Origin: Pararge aegeria
Taxonomy: Eukaryota; Arthropoda; Insecta; Lepidoptera; Nymphalidae
Length of the DNA: 64,000 bases
Direction: 5' to 3'
Assembly (NCBI RefSeq): GCF_905163445.1
Contig: NC_053197.1
Location: 10,478,001 to 10,542,000, forward strand
Shown here: piece after piece, positions 47,068-59,711 of the stretch
Layout of the letters: every line of letters starts with the position of its first letter
Numbering within the stretch: the stretch's first letter is position 1
The notes under the pieces: model-generated
The model's database searches: none
What the model was told of the DNA's origin: nothing
What the model saw: the letters and a program-made list of their open reading frames with translations, nothing else
Made by a program: the position numbers and the translations under genes

Positions 47068-48147
47068 GACGAATGGATGTTACGTCACATCGAGCCATTT
47101 AGAAAATTACACAAACAAAGTAAGCTCTAGATAATAAATACTATACTCTATCAAAATTATATTAATTGTATTCATTACAATTATTTCGATTTTTAAGACC
47201 TACCTCTGACATAATGTTATGTCACTGTCCAGTGAGGAAAAAGATGCTGCAGGAAAAATGGACTTTTCTATAGATTTAGACTTAGCTGCTTAATTTGAAT
47301 ATTAATATCTTCTAGAATGAAAAGCTTTGTTGTGACTGACAGATAAGACAAATTAAAGCAGCAAGCGAAGAAATTTGAAATTTTGAGAGTATATTCTTTA
47401 AGAATCCTAGGGGTGTACTAAGAAAAGTTTTTTAAAATTAAAGGGTTAAATAGTTGATTACGATATAATCTAGAAACTAGAAACTTGGAAATTGAGTTTT
47501 TGTTTTAATAATAAAGAACACGTGTCTCTAATTATTTTAATAGTACCCCAAACGGATGAAATAGAGAACGAAAGTCCTTGATTGGCTTAAATGGTTAAAA
47601 ATCATATTTTTTTAGAAATACCCTCACTCATTCATACTATTTTGTATGTGGCTTTAAAGATACTAACTTACTCTGAACGCTGTGCGTTAAACGATTCTTA
47701 ATCACACAGGATTTTAGATATTCTACGCAGACGAAGTTGCGGGTACGCGTTTGTTTAAAGTTGTTAAGAATATGGTGTGAAAATATTACAGTATTTTATG
47801 TGCCCTCTACATAGTCACCTCATAACAGTCACCTTGACCGAATTGTTGCTCTATTTACTTCGTATAACAATACTCGCACGCTTTTTATGGCATTCTAACA
47901 CGCCCAGTTAAACTGCTAGTTTTTATTTTACACTTCTAATTTAGAAAGGGTTCGCAACTTAAATACATATACGAGTAGTAGACCGGTGATGGGTTAATAA
48001 TGATGAGCGTATATAAGAAGTGGGTTCGGGCCACTATATCTTTAAATAATAATTTAAGCAAAGCCTTAAAGTGTAAAATAGGTAAGTACAGTATGTCTAA
48101 AAAAACTGACTTTAAAATAATTAGTACAGTTTCAAGATAATACAACA

Positions 48148-48299
48148 AACACTAGGTCTATTTTTAAATAGGTAACCCTAGATGAGACTGAGAAACATTC
48201 AACATAACATAACACTAGGTCTATTTTTAAGTAGGTAACACTAGATGAGACAGAGAAACATAACACTAGGTCTATTGTTTAAGTAGGTAACACTAGATG
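48148..48299. repeat. Minisatellite, ~2.7 units of 51-63 bp
   Basis: Units start at 48148, 48211 and 48262 with aacactaggtcta. Each contains aggtaac(c/a)ctagatgaga and gagaaacat. The first is longer by a ttcaacataacat stretch. Confidence 0.9.
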
Positions 48300-48610
48300 T
48301 TTATACTACTAAGACTTTAAGCTCTTGCAGTAAAAATTCGAACTCGTGAATCTTGAGATATGCACAAAATTGAGCACAACAAAACTAACATACTTACCCT
48401 CCACACTAGGATACATTTTTGCATAATCCTTCAGAGTAAACTTATAAGTACAAATAATTGTATTTCTATAATAAGTTAAGTAAGTCTATATATATCTTCA
48501 AGTCTCCGAGACACCGTAGAATATATTTGGCTATAAAATAAGATGATATGGGATGAATTACACCTCATAACTCTTCACTAATGTAAATAGCATACACAAT
48601 TAGTTGATTC

Positions 48611-49214
48611 ATTTGAAAAGTAAATAAAGACCACCCGATTTATTGAAAAATAAACATATACGGAGGTGCCGTATCACTGCCAATGTGAATTATTTCCTAA
48701 ATCATGGATAATTTAAAAACCGAAGAATTTACATACAATATTCGTTCTTAAAATATACGTAACAAAGTTCACCTTTTAAAATTACCAAAACCAGTACGAA
48801 ACTGGTACAACCCGCCGTTGCATGATTTATGAATTGGATAAGGCTCTTGTAGAGAGAATAATGAATTTTTTAAACGTCAGGTACCAAATGTAGTAGGTAC
48901 TAAAAATCCGATTCCCGCAGTGTCGCAAATTTTTACTGTTGTACAAAATTTTATTACGATATATGGCTCAGTTTTCAAGAATTATTGCCTATGATTGCCT
49001 AGATATATGGGCACAGTCCGAGTTAGAGGTGATCAAGATCAAAAATCAAAAGTCATTTTTGAATCAACTCAAAGGTGTGATGCCTTTTATTGGTCCACTT
49101 ACTAACTACTCTAATATAACTTATTTATGAGTCTGCCTTTATAAGCATATGCAAATTTCGCAAATTTTGAAACTCTGGTAAATAAACTACTGAAAATGGG
49201 GATATTTTATGGCT
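48611..49214. repeat. 604-bp block, inserted copy of a local duplication
   Basis: Copy of 46459-47067. It is bracketed by identical 30-bp direct repeats at 48584-48613 and 49231-49260 (taaatagcatacacaattag…). The source copy lacks these. The right side also has a 17-bp tandem doublet (atattttatgg(c/t)taaat) at 49202-49236. Confidence 0.93.
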
Positions 49215-51008
49215 AAATATATTTTATGGTTAAATAGCATACACAATTAGTTGATTCATTAATATGCAATAGTAGTTACGGTTCGCAGCTACGTGGAATT
49301 CAAAATTGAGTCCAGAGAGAAATAAGAAACGTGGGAGTGATAAAAAATACTGATACAGCTTTACGTTATTCCTACGGGAACTTTTAAATTATCGGGGATA
49401 AAATGAAGCCTTCTAATTCTGGGTGTAAGTTACCTTCATTCGGAATTTCTTCCAAATGGGCAAACAATAGCAGTTGTAACATAATTCATTCCCGTGGAAT
49501 TCGGTTATAGTTCTCGCGGGGTATTTTTATTTTATAGGATGAACTTTAGCCTAATTGTATATCATAGGATTTAGGATATAATCTATCCAAATTACAAATT
49601 TAAGTCAAACCAGTAGGGCATTTTGGCGTGAAGTTGTTACATATATTCAAACATTCTTCATATATATTCTTATCAATCATTATAAGATATGAAAATAAAC
49701 TAAATTAGGAAACGCGTATCTAGGTTTAAAACAAAACGAATTGCTTTCCGGCTTAGTATTGTATAAAGGCCGCAATAAATACTTCACAGTTCTGAAAAGT
49801 TTACTGCCTTTGGAATTATGGTTAATTTCTTTCAACGTTTTATTGGCCACTTGCCTTTTAGCAGTTATTTCAAAATGTTTGATGCAAATTTTCTTTATGT
49901 GTGAGAATTTAAGCGAAACTGGATATACACGTTTTATTAAACCTGTGTTTAATCCAAAAATCGAACTTATAACGCCAATAAAACGACGTATCGTTTGGTC
50001 AATACACAGTCACAGCAGACACTTAATGTTTAAAAAATTCAAAAACATAGGAATTTTACAAGCTTTCCAACCCTTCAAGGGTAGATTTTAGAAAAACTCT
50101 TTCGTAGGGGGTACCAACAACGTAAAAAATACCTTCTCTCTTTTTTTTTTTTTGAAAAACATGAAACCCTCATACAGACTTTCATTTCATCCGTTTAGTG
50201 GTAGAAATACGGCACAAAAAGTAGTCACGTTTAATTTTACGTAACCTTTGCGTGCGCTTAATTTTCCTGCCGTTCATTATCGGCAAATGAAAATTTTAAT
50301 GGAAACTTCTTAGATTTAAAAACAAAAGCCCAAGCTTCCAATCTCGTTGCCAAAACCAGCTGAACGTTGTAGGAAATCATTAAAACTGTAGCTCAGTTTA
50401 ATTCGAGAAAAAGTTTGTACCTATTTATATTTACTCGATATTTTTAGCTAATTTTTTTTTTAAACTTAGCAATACATTGTTATACAAAACCACTTTGTTC
50501 GCACTTGTAACGTGTGGATCTCGCGTCTTTTTTCCAACGTAACAATAGCATAACCCTGGCCCACCTCTCCACCCTGTTTTGTTCTGGCTCTATTCTTTTG
50601 GTTGACATTATTACTTCCCCCTTTGTCTTCCCAAGCTTAGGCAACTTGTGAAAAAGTCAAGTGTCGCAGTGAGAATATCAAATAAAAGACACTACAACCT
50701 AGATTTAAAAATTAAAGTCACGCCGACGCTCTCTGTTAATGCCAATAAGAGATAAAACTCAAGCCCATTGCGGCTTTTCTTTTACTGTATCTTAGAAAGT
50801 TAACTTTTAAGTAAAATATTGACCGCTTGCACTTAAATTCAAACCGCAATCATATATTTAAATACACCAATCGCCTCAACTGGTTTACATAATACTCATT
50901 AAGATAAAGCAATTATTCTGATATCTGAACTTCACAATTACTTGAATGGATAACTATAAACTAACCAATAACATGTATCTGAGTCACTAGACGCTTTTTA
51001 AACAACGA

Positions 51009-51295
51009 TAAGCCAGATGGTTCCATTTGTAATAACGTGCTACATCCATCTTCAAAACTAAGTGGGACAAGTTTGTAATGAGGAGACTTAGATTTCTAAC
51101 ACCGTATATTTACGTTACTGGATATAAAACAATGTTTTAGTAATATAAAATGAGAATTCTTATTCTTCAAAGTCCTTCTTATCTAGAAACAATGTAAATA
51201 AGCCAGATGGTTCCGCGTTTATAGTAAACGTGATTCAACTCGTGCTACATACATCTTGAAAGCTATGTGAGACAAATTCGTAATGAGGAGCGTAA
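51009..51295. repeat. Diverged local duplication, two ~85-100-bp units
   Basis: 51009-51090 and 51198-51295 share ataagccagatggttcc, cgtgctacat.catctt, gacaa.tt.gtaatgaggag in order. The second unit carries an extra ~15 bp (tagtaaacgtgattcaact region). Confidence 0.8.
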
Positions 51296-51707
51296 GAATT
51301 CTTATTCTGCACAGGAAATAAATAGTCCTAGAGACGTCCTTCGTGTCGCGGAACGTGGCAGTCAAAATAAAGGCCTTTGTTGATAGCAATTACGGAAACC
51401 TTAATACGGGCCCACGCAGCAATTTATGACCCTCTACTTTTTGCGAAAAAAGTTCTTTAGACTTTTACTTTTGTCATTGTGTCCCATAATGGTGCCATTT
51501 GGGTCATACAAAAAGAATACTTCGCTTTGCTTAAGTATATTTGCTATGATTTATCTATACCATACTTGCTTGTCTTCTCTATGTCTACTACAACTATTCT
51601 AACATATTAATACACCGCAATAAATATCGTATCACGTTCGACACAACTCCTCAATAATTACTATAAATCCATAAAATTGTTTAAGGTAAGTAATTATTTA
51701 TATTATT

Positions 51708-52012
51708 TCATCATATCAATCCATTACCGGTCCACTACAAGGCACGGGTCTCCTCCCACAACGAGAAGGGGTTAAAGCTTTAGTCCACCACGCTGGCCCA
51801 GTGCGGATTGGTGGACTCCACACACCTTTGAGAACATTATGGAGAACTCTCAGGTATGCAGGTTTCCTCACGATGTTTTCCTTCACCGTTGAAGCAAGTG
51901 ATATTTAAATTGCTTAAAACGCACATAACTTAGAAAACTTAGAGGAGCGTGCTAGTATTTAAACTCGGCCCTCTGGAAGTGAAGTCAAAGTTCTACCCAC
52001 TGGGCTAACACC
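51708..52012 (-). mobile_element. SINE A, full length
   Basis: The plus strand gives almost the family consensus reversed: atatcaatccattaccggtc, gcacgggtctcctcccacaa, caccacgctggcccagtgcg, cacctttgagaacattatgg, ttccttcaccgttgaagcaa. The head ends taccc-actgggctaacac. Confidence 0.88.
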
Positions 52013-52504
52013 GGTACACAAAATTGTAATCTTTTTAAGTAAAGAAAGAAATTTGACGTGCATACGTAACTTCTTGAATATGACACTAGAGAAATGATCT
52101 GATCACAAATAAGTCTTATTATGTTAAAAACATAAGGGTTATTATAACCCTAGATCTTGTTGTGGGTCAAATGATGGATCTGAAAGATTTCTATAAGAAA
52201 AAAACTGATTTGAAAAAAATAATTTTTCATGAAAATCATTGAATTTTTCTGTGTCTTACTTCTTTATCTTATAATGGTTATAGGTCATTTCAGGCTTCAG
52301 GTGCATTTTCCAGTAGGCTATCTTGCCAAAGAGTATATATAGAGTAATACGACATTCGTTAACCTAATACCAATCATATTACTACATATACGTAACTACC
52401 TGTCCATTTTCTTCAATGATTTCAGTAATAAAGTCTACGTAATATTATATATTTGTGTGTCCATAACATTATATCCACTAAGAAATTGCTTGGAAATATA
52501 AACC

Positions 52505-53265
52505 GCCAGATTTATTGTTAAACGATAAGAGAGCTGTTTAGGAAATTAAATTCAAGAACTGTTTTGTGGATTCAGCAGATTATTATAATTTGGAGACCGA
52601 TAAGCTTGGACTAAATGTTCCCCTTATAACGGGTAGCTACATCTTTTTTGACAATACCTATTAACCGATCTGTAGCTACAAAAGAATATTACAATATTTA
52701 TATGGTATGTAGTCGATCAGCTACATAGAGATAGATCAGATATAGAGGTGTGTTTTCTGTTATCTACAATTAAACAAATGAACCCAAACTAGACTTAATT
52801 ATTTTCTATCTATTTGCTTTTATCTTTGAAACTAAACAATTATAACAAAGAACAAGATAAACAATTTCACTACTTCGTTTTTAATGGAATATTTAAAACA
52901 TGATGGTGATTTCTGTCATAAATAAAATCATTATGTCGATTCTATTAAACCTGAACGTTATTGTTTATGTTAAACCTGATCACGCAAAAACATGGCAATA
53001 ATTTGCCAACGTAATTTGATTAATTACCGAATTCTTTTTTGGCCACGGTTCGCTGTATAATTGAAGGTATATTTTTGATACCTCATTATAACTTAAACCT
53101 ACCGAGTAGCCGTAATAAAGCTTAAATAAAAAAAAACATTAATTAAACTAAGAGATTGCATGGGAGGGTAAGCTAGGAGATTTATTAATTAGCGATAAGC
53201 GAGTTGTTTGGGAAATTAAAGCCATGAAATGCTCTGTTGATTCAGCCTTATATATTGGAATTTAG
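52505..53265. repeat. Pair of diverged ~90-bp repeats
   Basis: 52505-52595 and 53172-53265 share gagatttatt/agatttatt, cgataag.gag.tgttt.gg, aaattaaa and ttgattcagc-like segments. The type is unknown. Confidence 0.5.
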
Positions 53266-53427
53266 TCTGAGAAGTTACGCAAAATTGTTTTTCCTTTAAT
53301 TTGTACGCGGTCAGTGCTAAGTTTTATTTTATACATTGTTAAAAGAGATACCAAAATATATTTTTTTTTTATTTGACAAGTATTTCATCATCTTTTTAAA
53401 TTACTTTGGGTGGAATTATTATTAACT

Positions 53428-53592
53428 AACTGCGCCCCGGTGTGTTACCCGCGGTGAATAAGTTGTTCGGTTGCTTTGTTAGGACATGAAGGATGGATGC
53501 AAATGTTCCTGTAAACGATCATCGGCAATTTGAACTAAAATGACAGACAAACAAAAAGGAACACACTTTCGCATTTATAATAGTATTAGTTA
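53428..53592 (-). mobile_element. Helitron-like fragment
   Basis: Reversed landmarks: aactgcgccccggtgtgtta at the low end, gacagacaaacaaaaaggaa, then cactttcgcatttataatag and tattagtta at the high end. Confidence 0.5.
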
Positions 53593-53780
53593 TTTATTTA
53601 CATATTTTCATTTATTAAGTTTGGATACCTAAAAGCATACGCCAGGTGTTTTTTGGAGAAATTTGCGCATTCAAACTCTGCAGTTTTATTATTAATGTAG
53701 AGTATGGATATAGATAATCGTTCGCCAAAATGGATTTATTTTTGTGGCAATGTCAATATCATCATCATTAGAAATATAAG

Positions 53781-53948
53781 GTTTAGGCCGTTCCACCATG
53801 CTGGCCAAATACTGATTAGAGACTTTACACACTTTGGAGAACATTATGGAGTCGGTCATACAGGTTTTCTAAGCATGCTTTCCTGGTCCGTTAAAGTAAG
53901 TGATATTTAATTGCTTAAAAGTTAGAGGTGCGTGCCAGGGTTTAAACT
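53781..53948 (-). mobile_element. SINE A fragment
   Basis: gtttaggccgttccaccatg, ctttggagaacattatggag, taaagtaagtgatatttaat and gaggtgcgtgccagggttta are the reversed body with diverged sections. Confidence 0.65.
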
Positions 53949-55130
53949 CATTATTATCTTCGCAATTATTTTATCAACTATCACGCTTATCAATATCAAC
54001 AATACGTTTTAAATAATTATATTTATCATGCAAACATAAGTCATAAAGGTAATGTCAATTAAAATGTTAATTAACATATCATATTGTTTCGCATAAGTTT
54101 GTAATGAGGTTCGTTACGATGGGAACTGAATTTTAAACTACAGCGACAGGTTTTATTTCGACCTTCTTTCATATTAATTTAGTGTCCTTTATATTCAATT
54201 TTAATTCAATATGCAAAATGAACAAATTTAAATTGCTTTAATAAAATCGGAATATAAATGTTACTTTAATGTGTGAAATACGAATTTTAGTGTGAGAGCA
54301 GAATTACTTTTGCATCAAATTCTTTTTTGTATAAGATCACATGCCTTATTTTCCCCTTTTTTCAAGAACAAGGGGTCTGTGCTTGTTCTATAGGTAATGT
54401 TAGATATACCCGCGATGTTCTTTCGATGTTTCAGAATTACCATAATTATAGTATTTGATATTTAAACTCGTATTGGTTTTTCTTGTGAATTAACCTTCAC
54501 TTGGAGGAAAGCTCTAATTTCTAACAGTTTGTATTAAAAATGTTATTTAAACTTTAAGCTATTGAAACCTATAAACTAACATATAAAATCTATTTGTTCA
54601 TCTTTACTTGAAACCTGCTATTTATATCAATAATGAAGAAAAAAAGACGGCGTGGGCACATGTCCCCTCCATAGATTTGTGTATGTATGGCTTTAGATCA
54701 TGAAGTAGCATAGACACTTCGATAACATTTAGATCTGAGAGTAAGATATATTTGGTTTGATAGAAATCAGTATGCCCTCTCATATTTTCTAGAGATGCAG
54801 CACATGTTGCGTAGCGAGATGTCATATCGCCGACATTGCAATTTGTAACTCAGGTTGGTAGTTCTGTTTTGGAAATAACGCTTTATAATGTGAAGTCCCA
54901 TTGTCGAAAATCCAAGCTAGCTTTTCAGTAGTGGCAGTACGCGAATTCAAAAGTGCTTTGAATGTCTGAGAAAACTTTTATTTGAGTTATAAACCCTTTA
55001 GGCCTTACTGATAATCATCGTATAGCTAGTGATTACACATAAAATGTTTTCTACTATCACTACATTCCAAATTCCAGAATTTTCCAGAATCATTGCGTTA
55101 TCTAATCAGGAGGTTTTTATTTGCAAATTC

Positions 55131-55600
55131 AAATTAAAATTCAAAAATTTTTTATTCATGTAGTCACAAGCAATTATCAAGTGTTCATCCATTTGTTAAC
55201 ACTCATGTTAGGTGATGGTGATAACTGCACTCGTTAACTTAAAACTAAAGATAGGAGGGTTCCAAACGCGCCCGGCCTAAGAAGAGCCCACAACAAACTT
55301 AGCCAGATTATTTTTCTATATCCATCTCACAGTCGAGTAAATGTTGAGCTAGGAAGTTAGAGCAATTCATACCCAAGCTTTTTTTATTCTTTATTGCTTT
55401 TATAAGTGAATATAAATAGACAAATATTGAGAAAAAACACTATTTTTAACACTCATGATATTTTTAAATCGCTTATTATTATTTAAACTAATTAAAAAAT
55501 TGTTTAAAAAGTTCTGTCTTAGACGTCCGTGTGTCTGCATGTGCGGATCCCGTATCTTGTGGTCACGATAACGAGCGAAATACTTCACTTATCGAGTTGG
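55131..55600 (-). mobile_element. LINE 3' region, reverse orientation
   Basis: Starts aattcaaaaattttttattc, then gatggtgataactgcactcg, gagggttccaaacgcgcccg and agaagagcccacaacaaact. It extends further than the 45584 copy, into cgtctgcatgtgcggatccc-type sequence at about 55530-55580. The far boundary is uncertain. Confidence 0.65.
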
Positions 55601-56084
55601 TTTTTTTTTATAGGCTTCAGTATTCTGAGGAATAGAAGCCTATTACTTTTCACGGAAAAATTAGATGTAGTTTAATTATTATTTACAAATAATTTATATT
55701 TAATTAACTTCTTAAATAACTCCACACACACTTCCTCCACTCGCAGCTTTAATAAACTGCGCCTTAGATGTTACCCTAACCAATTAGGAAAAAAGACAAC
55801 CTCGAAAGAAAAAGCAATCTTTGGAGTAATGGATTTCACTTGTCCACATTTTTGTTTTTGTCTCTTATTTCTCATTAACATTCAGGGCATGTTTGTTCAG
55901 GTCTAAAAAGCACATTCGATGAGGGTATGGCTATAACAATTTGGCTCCAGTAATGCCAAGTCTGAAATCGGTTTAATGTTCTGAATAAGTAAGTAGACAG
56001 GACAGGATGTCACGACATACGACACTTGAAATAACTGCGGGTTTTATGTACTTATTTTGCTACATTCGAAAAGTAATCTTGCCG

Positions 56085-56145
56085 GGAATTGAACCCAAAA
56101 CCTCACATTATTGAATCATATCGCTCATCGCTGCCCCAGGGGGAG
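56085..56145 (-). mobile_element. Orphan tRNA-like SINE head
   Basis: cttgccgggaattgaaccca, aaacctcac … catcgctgccccagggg resembles a reversed B box and A box. No body was recognised. Confidence 0.35.
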
Positions 56146-56802
56146 ATCGAAACTTATAATAATTATTAATTATTAATTATTAATATAACTTGTTGTTTAA
56201 TTCAGGTAAAACCCATCTCAATATACACGTAAAAAAAGTAGAAAAGTATTTTAAAAGATCTAAAAAATTATAAATGAAATGAAAACAATTAAAAAAATAC
56301 AAATAAAATATAATAAATTACCCCAAAAGAGGGTTCGTACCCTAAAATAAAAAAGTAAAATGTGGGCTATAATATGCGTTGCGACTAGTTACTAGTGTAG
56401 TTAATATGGAAGCTTCGCAGCACTTCCTATTGCCACAGTCATTTAGGTGGCCACCGACTAAGCTTTTTTAATTTATTTATTCCTACAAAGTTTTATTTTA
56501 GAAATACTTTGCATCCAAGTTGTCCCTTGTCATGCACTGCATCTTTGTACCTTTGTTATATAAAAATAAACGGTTTCTGTTTTAGATTTTAGTAAAGAAT
56601 TTTATTTACCTATTACTTAAACCAAAATCTTAAATCAAAGGGAAACCTGAAATATCCACGCAGACTAATCACAACCGACAAACTCAGTTAATTACTACTA
56701 AACCTTTTTCTAAATAAATTAATAAAGTGTTCATAATTTCAATATTATATTTCCAAGTTATGAACAATGCCGACGCCTCCGCTCAGCTGCGAGGGAAGTT
56801 CC

Positions 56803-57250
56803 TACACTCTAAAAAAAGAAAGCCAACTAAGAGAGATTTTCTCTTAGTTGACGTTATATAAATTATAACGATTATGATAATAAACATAACAACAAAAGCT
56901 GATTGGTTATAGCAGCATGTTCATTATAGATTGAGCTAACAATGTAGGTATGTTCATTGATTCTAACAAATAAATACGTTGTTTCTATTATTATTTACTT
57001 CTTTGTATGATTAGATCATTTTTAATTATTTATCTTAAACAAGTACGTAAATTGAATCAGTTAAGAATATGCCTTAGTTAAGTAACAATAATAGGAGCAA
57101 TACAGTTGCCCAGTCCATTGAATTATGATAAACAATCATTATCATCTTATTTGATGTATCTATGTTCTTGTTAGGCTCGTATGGAATCAAGATGCTTGAT
57201 CACAACAATCACTATCTTGTTAGGAATAACCAATTTTTTTTTAGAGTGTA
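56803..57250. mobile_element. MITE with CACTCTAAAAAAA terminal inverted repeats (448 bp)
   Basis: Left end tacactctaaaaaaa (56803-56817), right end tttttttagagtgta (57236-57250): exact inverted repeats with TA outside CACTCT at both ends. This is compatible with a TA target duplication. Just inside the left end is a perfect 11-bp-armed hairpin (caactaagaga…tctcttagttg, about 56822-56849). The interior is AT-rich with no transposase. Confidence 0.75.
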
Positions 57251-57414
57251 ACTGATTAGAGCACAACTAATTTAATCTACGATGTCGGGAAGTGTTGTGT
57301 ATTCTATTAAAGGTAAAAATGTATAAAGTTGGATAGAAAATTCTATACTAAGATAGTTTGACAAGAAAATGTTGATTTTCTAACAAACTTTATCTAGGAT
57401 CGCTAAAGCAGTTG

Positions 57415-57490
57415 ATACATAATTGCTTAAAACGCGCACAGCTTTTAGAGGTGCGTGGGGGGATCAACCTGGGGATCAAAATCAAACATC
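57415..57490 (-). mobile_element. SINE A head fragment
   Basis: aattgcttaaaacgcgcaca, gcttttagaggtgcgtgggg, ggatcaacc is the reversed B-box end of family A. Confidence 0.5.
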
Positions 57491-57524
57491 CCCGGAACAG
57501 GGTGCTGAATTCCTACTCTATTAT

Positions 57525-57712
57525 TTCTTTGAATTCCACTATAAGTTAGCCCTTATAAATAAATAATAATAATAATAAATATTATGCAGTTTTATTAGAG
57601 CCTTTAACGGTTTCTTTTGACATCGTATCGGAACGGTAAATCGGTTAGCGGCAAGTCTTTGTTGGTAGGTAACCAGCCACGGCCAAAGTTTTCCACCAGA
57701 CCACTCTCTCGA
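57525..57712 (-). mobile_element. SINE D, 5'-truncated
   Basis: tttgaattccactataagtt, agccctta, then a (taa)n run, tcgtatcggaacggtaaatc, ggttagcggcaagtctttgt and ccagccacggccaaag. Confidence 0.65.
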
Positions 57713-57782
57713 CTAGGCTATTAACGTTTTTTGAATCCGCCGTCCCTTCATAAATGTTATAATGAATCTTTCACAAGCTTCT

Positions 57783-57870
57783 TTAGGTGATAACCTAGTG
57801 GTTAGAGCTTCGGCCTCCCTTTTGGGATGAACAAGTTCCATCTCTCAGCACGCACTCACGGGGATCGAAC
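57783..57870 (+). mobile_element. SINE A head fragment
   Basis: aggtgataacctagtggtta, gagcttcggcctcccttttg, tctcagcacgcact is the plus-strand head of family A. Partial reversed echoes of gtgcgtgctgagc follow at 57885-57910. Confidence 0.55.
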
Positions 57871-58082
57871 TTAACTCCAAAAATTAAGAAGTGCGTGCTG
57901 AGCATGGAATTCAACTTATCAACAAGTAAGAGGTGCTTGCAATGGAACTTACATCCGAAAAGTTAGCGCGTTTCCAATTTTTGAAAGTTCAAATAAATAT
58001 AAACAAATAAATATACGATGACAATACACTGGCCAGGATATGTTCGTATCTTCGCATGTCCTGTCTCTATATAAATAAAACT

Positions 58083-58342
58083 AATAAATAAATAAATATA
58101 TGATGACAATACACACATCGCCATCTAGCCCCAAAGTAAGCGTAGCTTGTGTTATGGGTACTAAGACGACTGATCAATATTATTATGAATAATATACATA
58201 AATACTTAGAATATAAATATAAACACCCAGACACTGAAAAACATTCAAGCTCATCACACAAACATTTTCCAGTAGCGGGAATCGAACCCACGGCCTTGGA
58301 CTCAGAAAGCAGGGTCGCTGCGAACTGCGCCAATCGGCCGTC
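58083..58342 (-). mobile_element. SINE C, full length, with extended and partly duplicated 3' tail
   Basis: On the minus strand: gacggccgattggcgcagtt head, gggttcgattcccgctac B box, complete body, and a (ttta)n tail. Beyond it (58010-58083) lie tatagagacaggacatgcga, agatacgaacatatcctggc and a second gtattgtcatcgtatattta. The same extension follows the 42079 copy. Confidence 0.88.
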
Positions 58343-58371
58343 AAACTTAACTTAACATAGAACTTTCTTTA

Positions 58372-58515
58372 ACAGTGAACGATAACATTACATGGAACCT
58401 TCATGCGTGAGTGTCCTCTATAACGTTCACAAAGGTGTGTGAAGTCTTCCAATCCCCACTTCGCCAGCGTGGTGGTCTACTGGCTTAACCCATTCTGGGA
58501 CCCGTGGGTCATAAT
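58372..58515 (+). mobile_element. SINE A body fragment
   Basis: acgttcacaaaggtgtgtga, agtcttccaatccccacttc, gccagcgtggtggtctactg; head and tail are lost. It lies about 30 bp from the SINE C copy. Confidence 0.65.
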
Positions 58516-59422
58516 ATCTTTGACAAAGCAAGACTCATTACATTAACACACATTTTCATATAACAGAAGTATCGATAGGCAATATTGAAAATCGATAAAT
58601 ATCAAAATGAGAACGGTAATTACGCTGTGAGTGGGCACTTGTTAATCGTTCCCCACGTAATGCGCAATTATTTAGCTTCACTACAAGAATTCCTTATTTC
58701 ATTTTCCGTCATAAAATCTGCTGAAGTTAATATGTATTTTGGCTTTATATTGGAAACATTAACATGCTATAGCATGGAATCAAAAATTAAAATCAAAATC
58801 ATAATTAATCGGTAACCATGAAAATTGTTAATATAAGAGAAAATAATGGAAATTAAAATTAACTTTATCGACTATTGATGAAAATTATACAAATTAACAA
58901 AAATGTTATTAATTGAAAAATGGATATAATCTTATCAAATTAGTGTCATCGGTCCGTTAGTATTGTCATCGGTCTTCGATATCGGTGGCGACTGGCGGTA
59001 CTACCCTGGAATCCGAAAAGCCGAGCTTGCGTTACAATCAATATATCTTTTTTATTTTGCTCTACTATTCCGAAATACTGCAACTCACAAGATAATTAAT
59101 ACTTGATGGCAATGAGGAGATAAACACAATATTTAAAGTTTTGCTCAATAATGTATGGACATTGATTTATCGTTGCTATTACCTATAACTTATCAAGCTG
59201 CCAGCTTGGCTTAGTACGACAAAGTTTGCCTAAACCATGAGACTATACCTAAGCGAAAACTAGCTAGGTACCCTTTGGAAATCAAAATCTTGCTGGCAAA
59301 GTTTCAACAAGATTGTTAAAACCTCCTAGCAAAATAAGCACCTAACTAAATAAGCAAATTTTTCAAATTAAGTACGATATACTTGTGAGAACGTCACTAT
59401 TTTATGTATGTTTATATTTTAT

Positions 59423-59703
59423 TTTATTTCACTACAAGTAAGCCCTCGACTGCAATCTCACCTAGTGGTAAGTGATGATGCCCTCTACAACAGTAATATA
59501 CGCGAAATCGTACCTGAACGCTAAATCTCTTGGTGGCACGTCTTTTCCGGTAGGGTAACAAGCCATGGCTGAAGCTTGACCAGACCAGATAAAAGAAAAT
59601 TCAGAAATTATAAATTCCAAATTGACTTTAACGGAGAATGAACCCGGGGCCTCCCACATATAAGGCGAAATGAGCACAGTACGCTAACCGCTGCGGACGT
59701 CAA
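59423..59703 (-). mobile_element. SINE D, near full length
   Basis: Tail region tttcactacaagtaagccct, gactgcaatctcacctagtg; body cctgaacgctaaatctcttg; head reversed at the high end (gaatgaacccggggcctccc … cgctaaccgctgcgg). Confidence 0.78.
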
Positions 59704-59711
59704 AATGTATA

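Noticed and set aside
48148..48299. CRISPR-like repeat array
   Set aside because: The units are tandem with no unique spacers between constant repeats, and the sequence is eukaryotic. It is a minisatellite.
48385..48470. Minus-strand exon candidate ending at a gtaagtatg donor (frame …YKFTLKDYAKMYPSVEG)
   Set aside because: The donor is good and the frame is open, but there is no clear acceptor, no family match and no link to ASPP. One splice-like site is weak evidence.
49741..50091. 116-codon plus-strand open frame with a hydrophobic segment
   Set aside because: The hydrophobic stretch is what AT-rich DNA encodes by default. No family match comes to mind and no gene context is visible.
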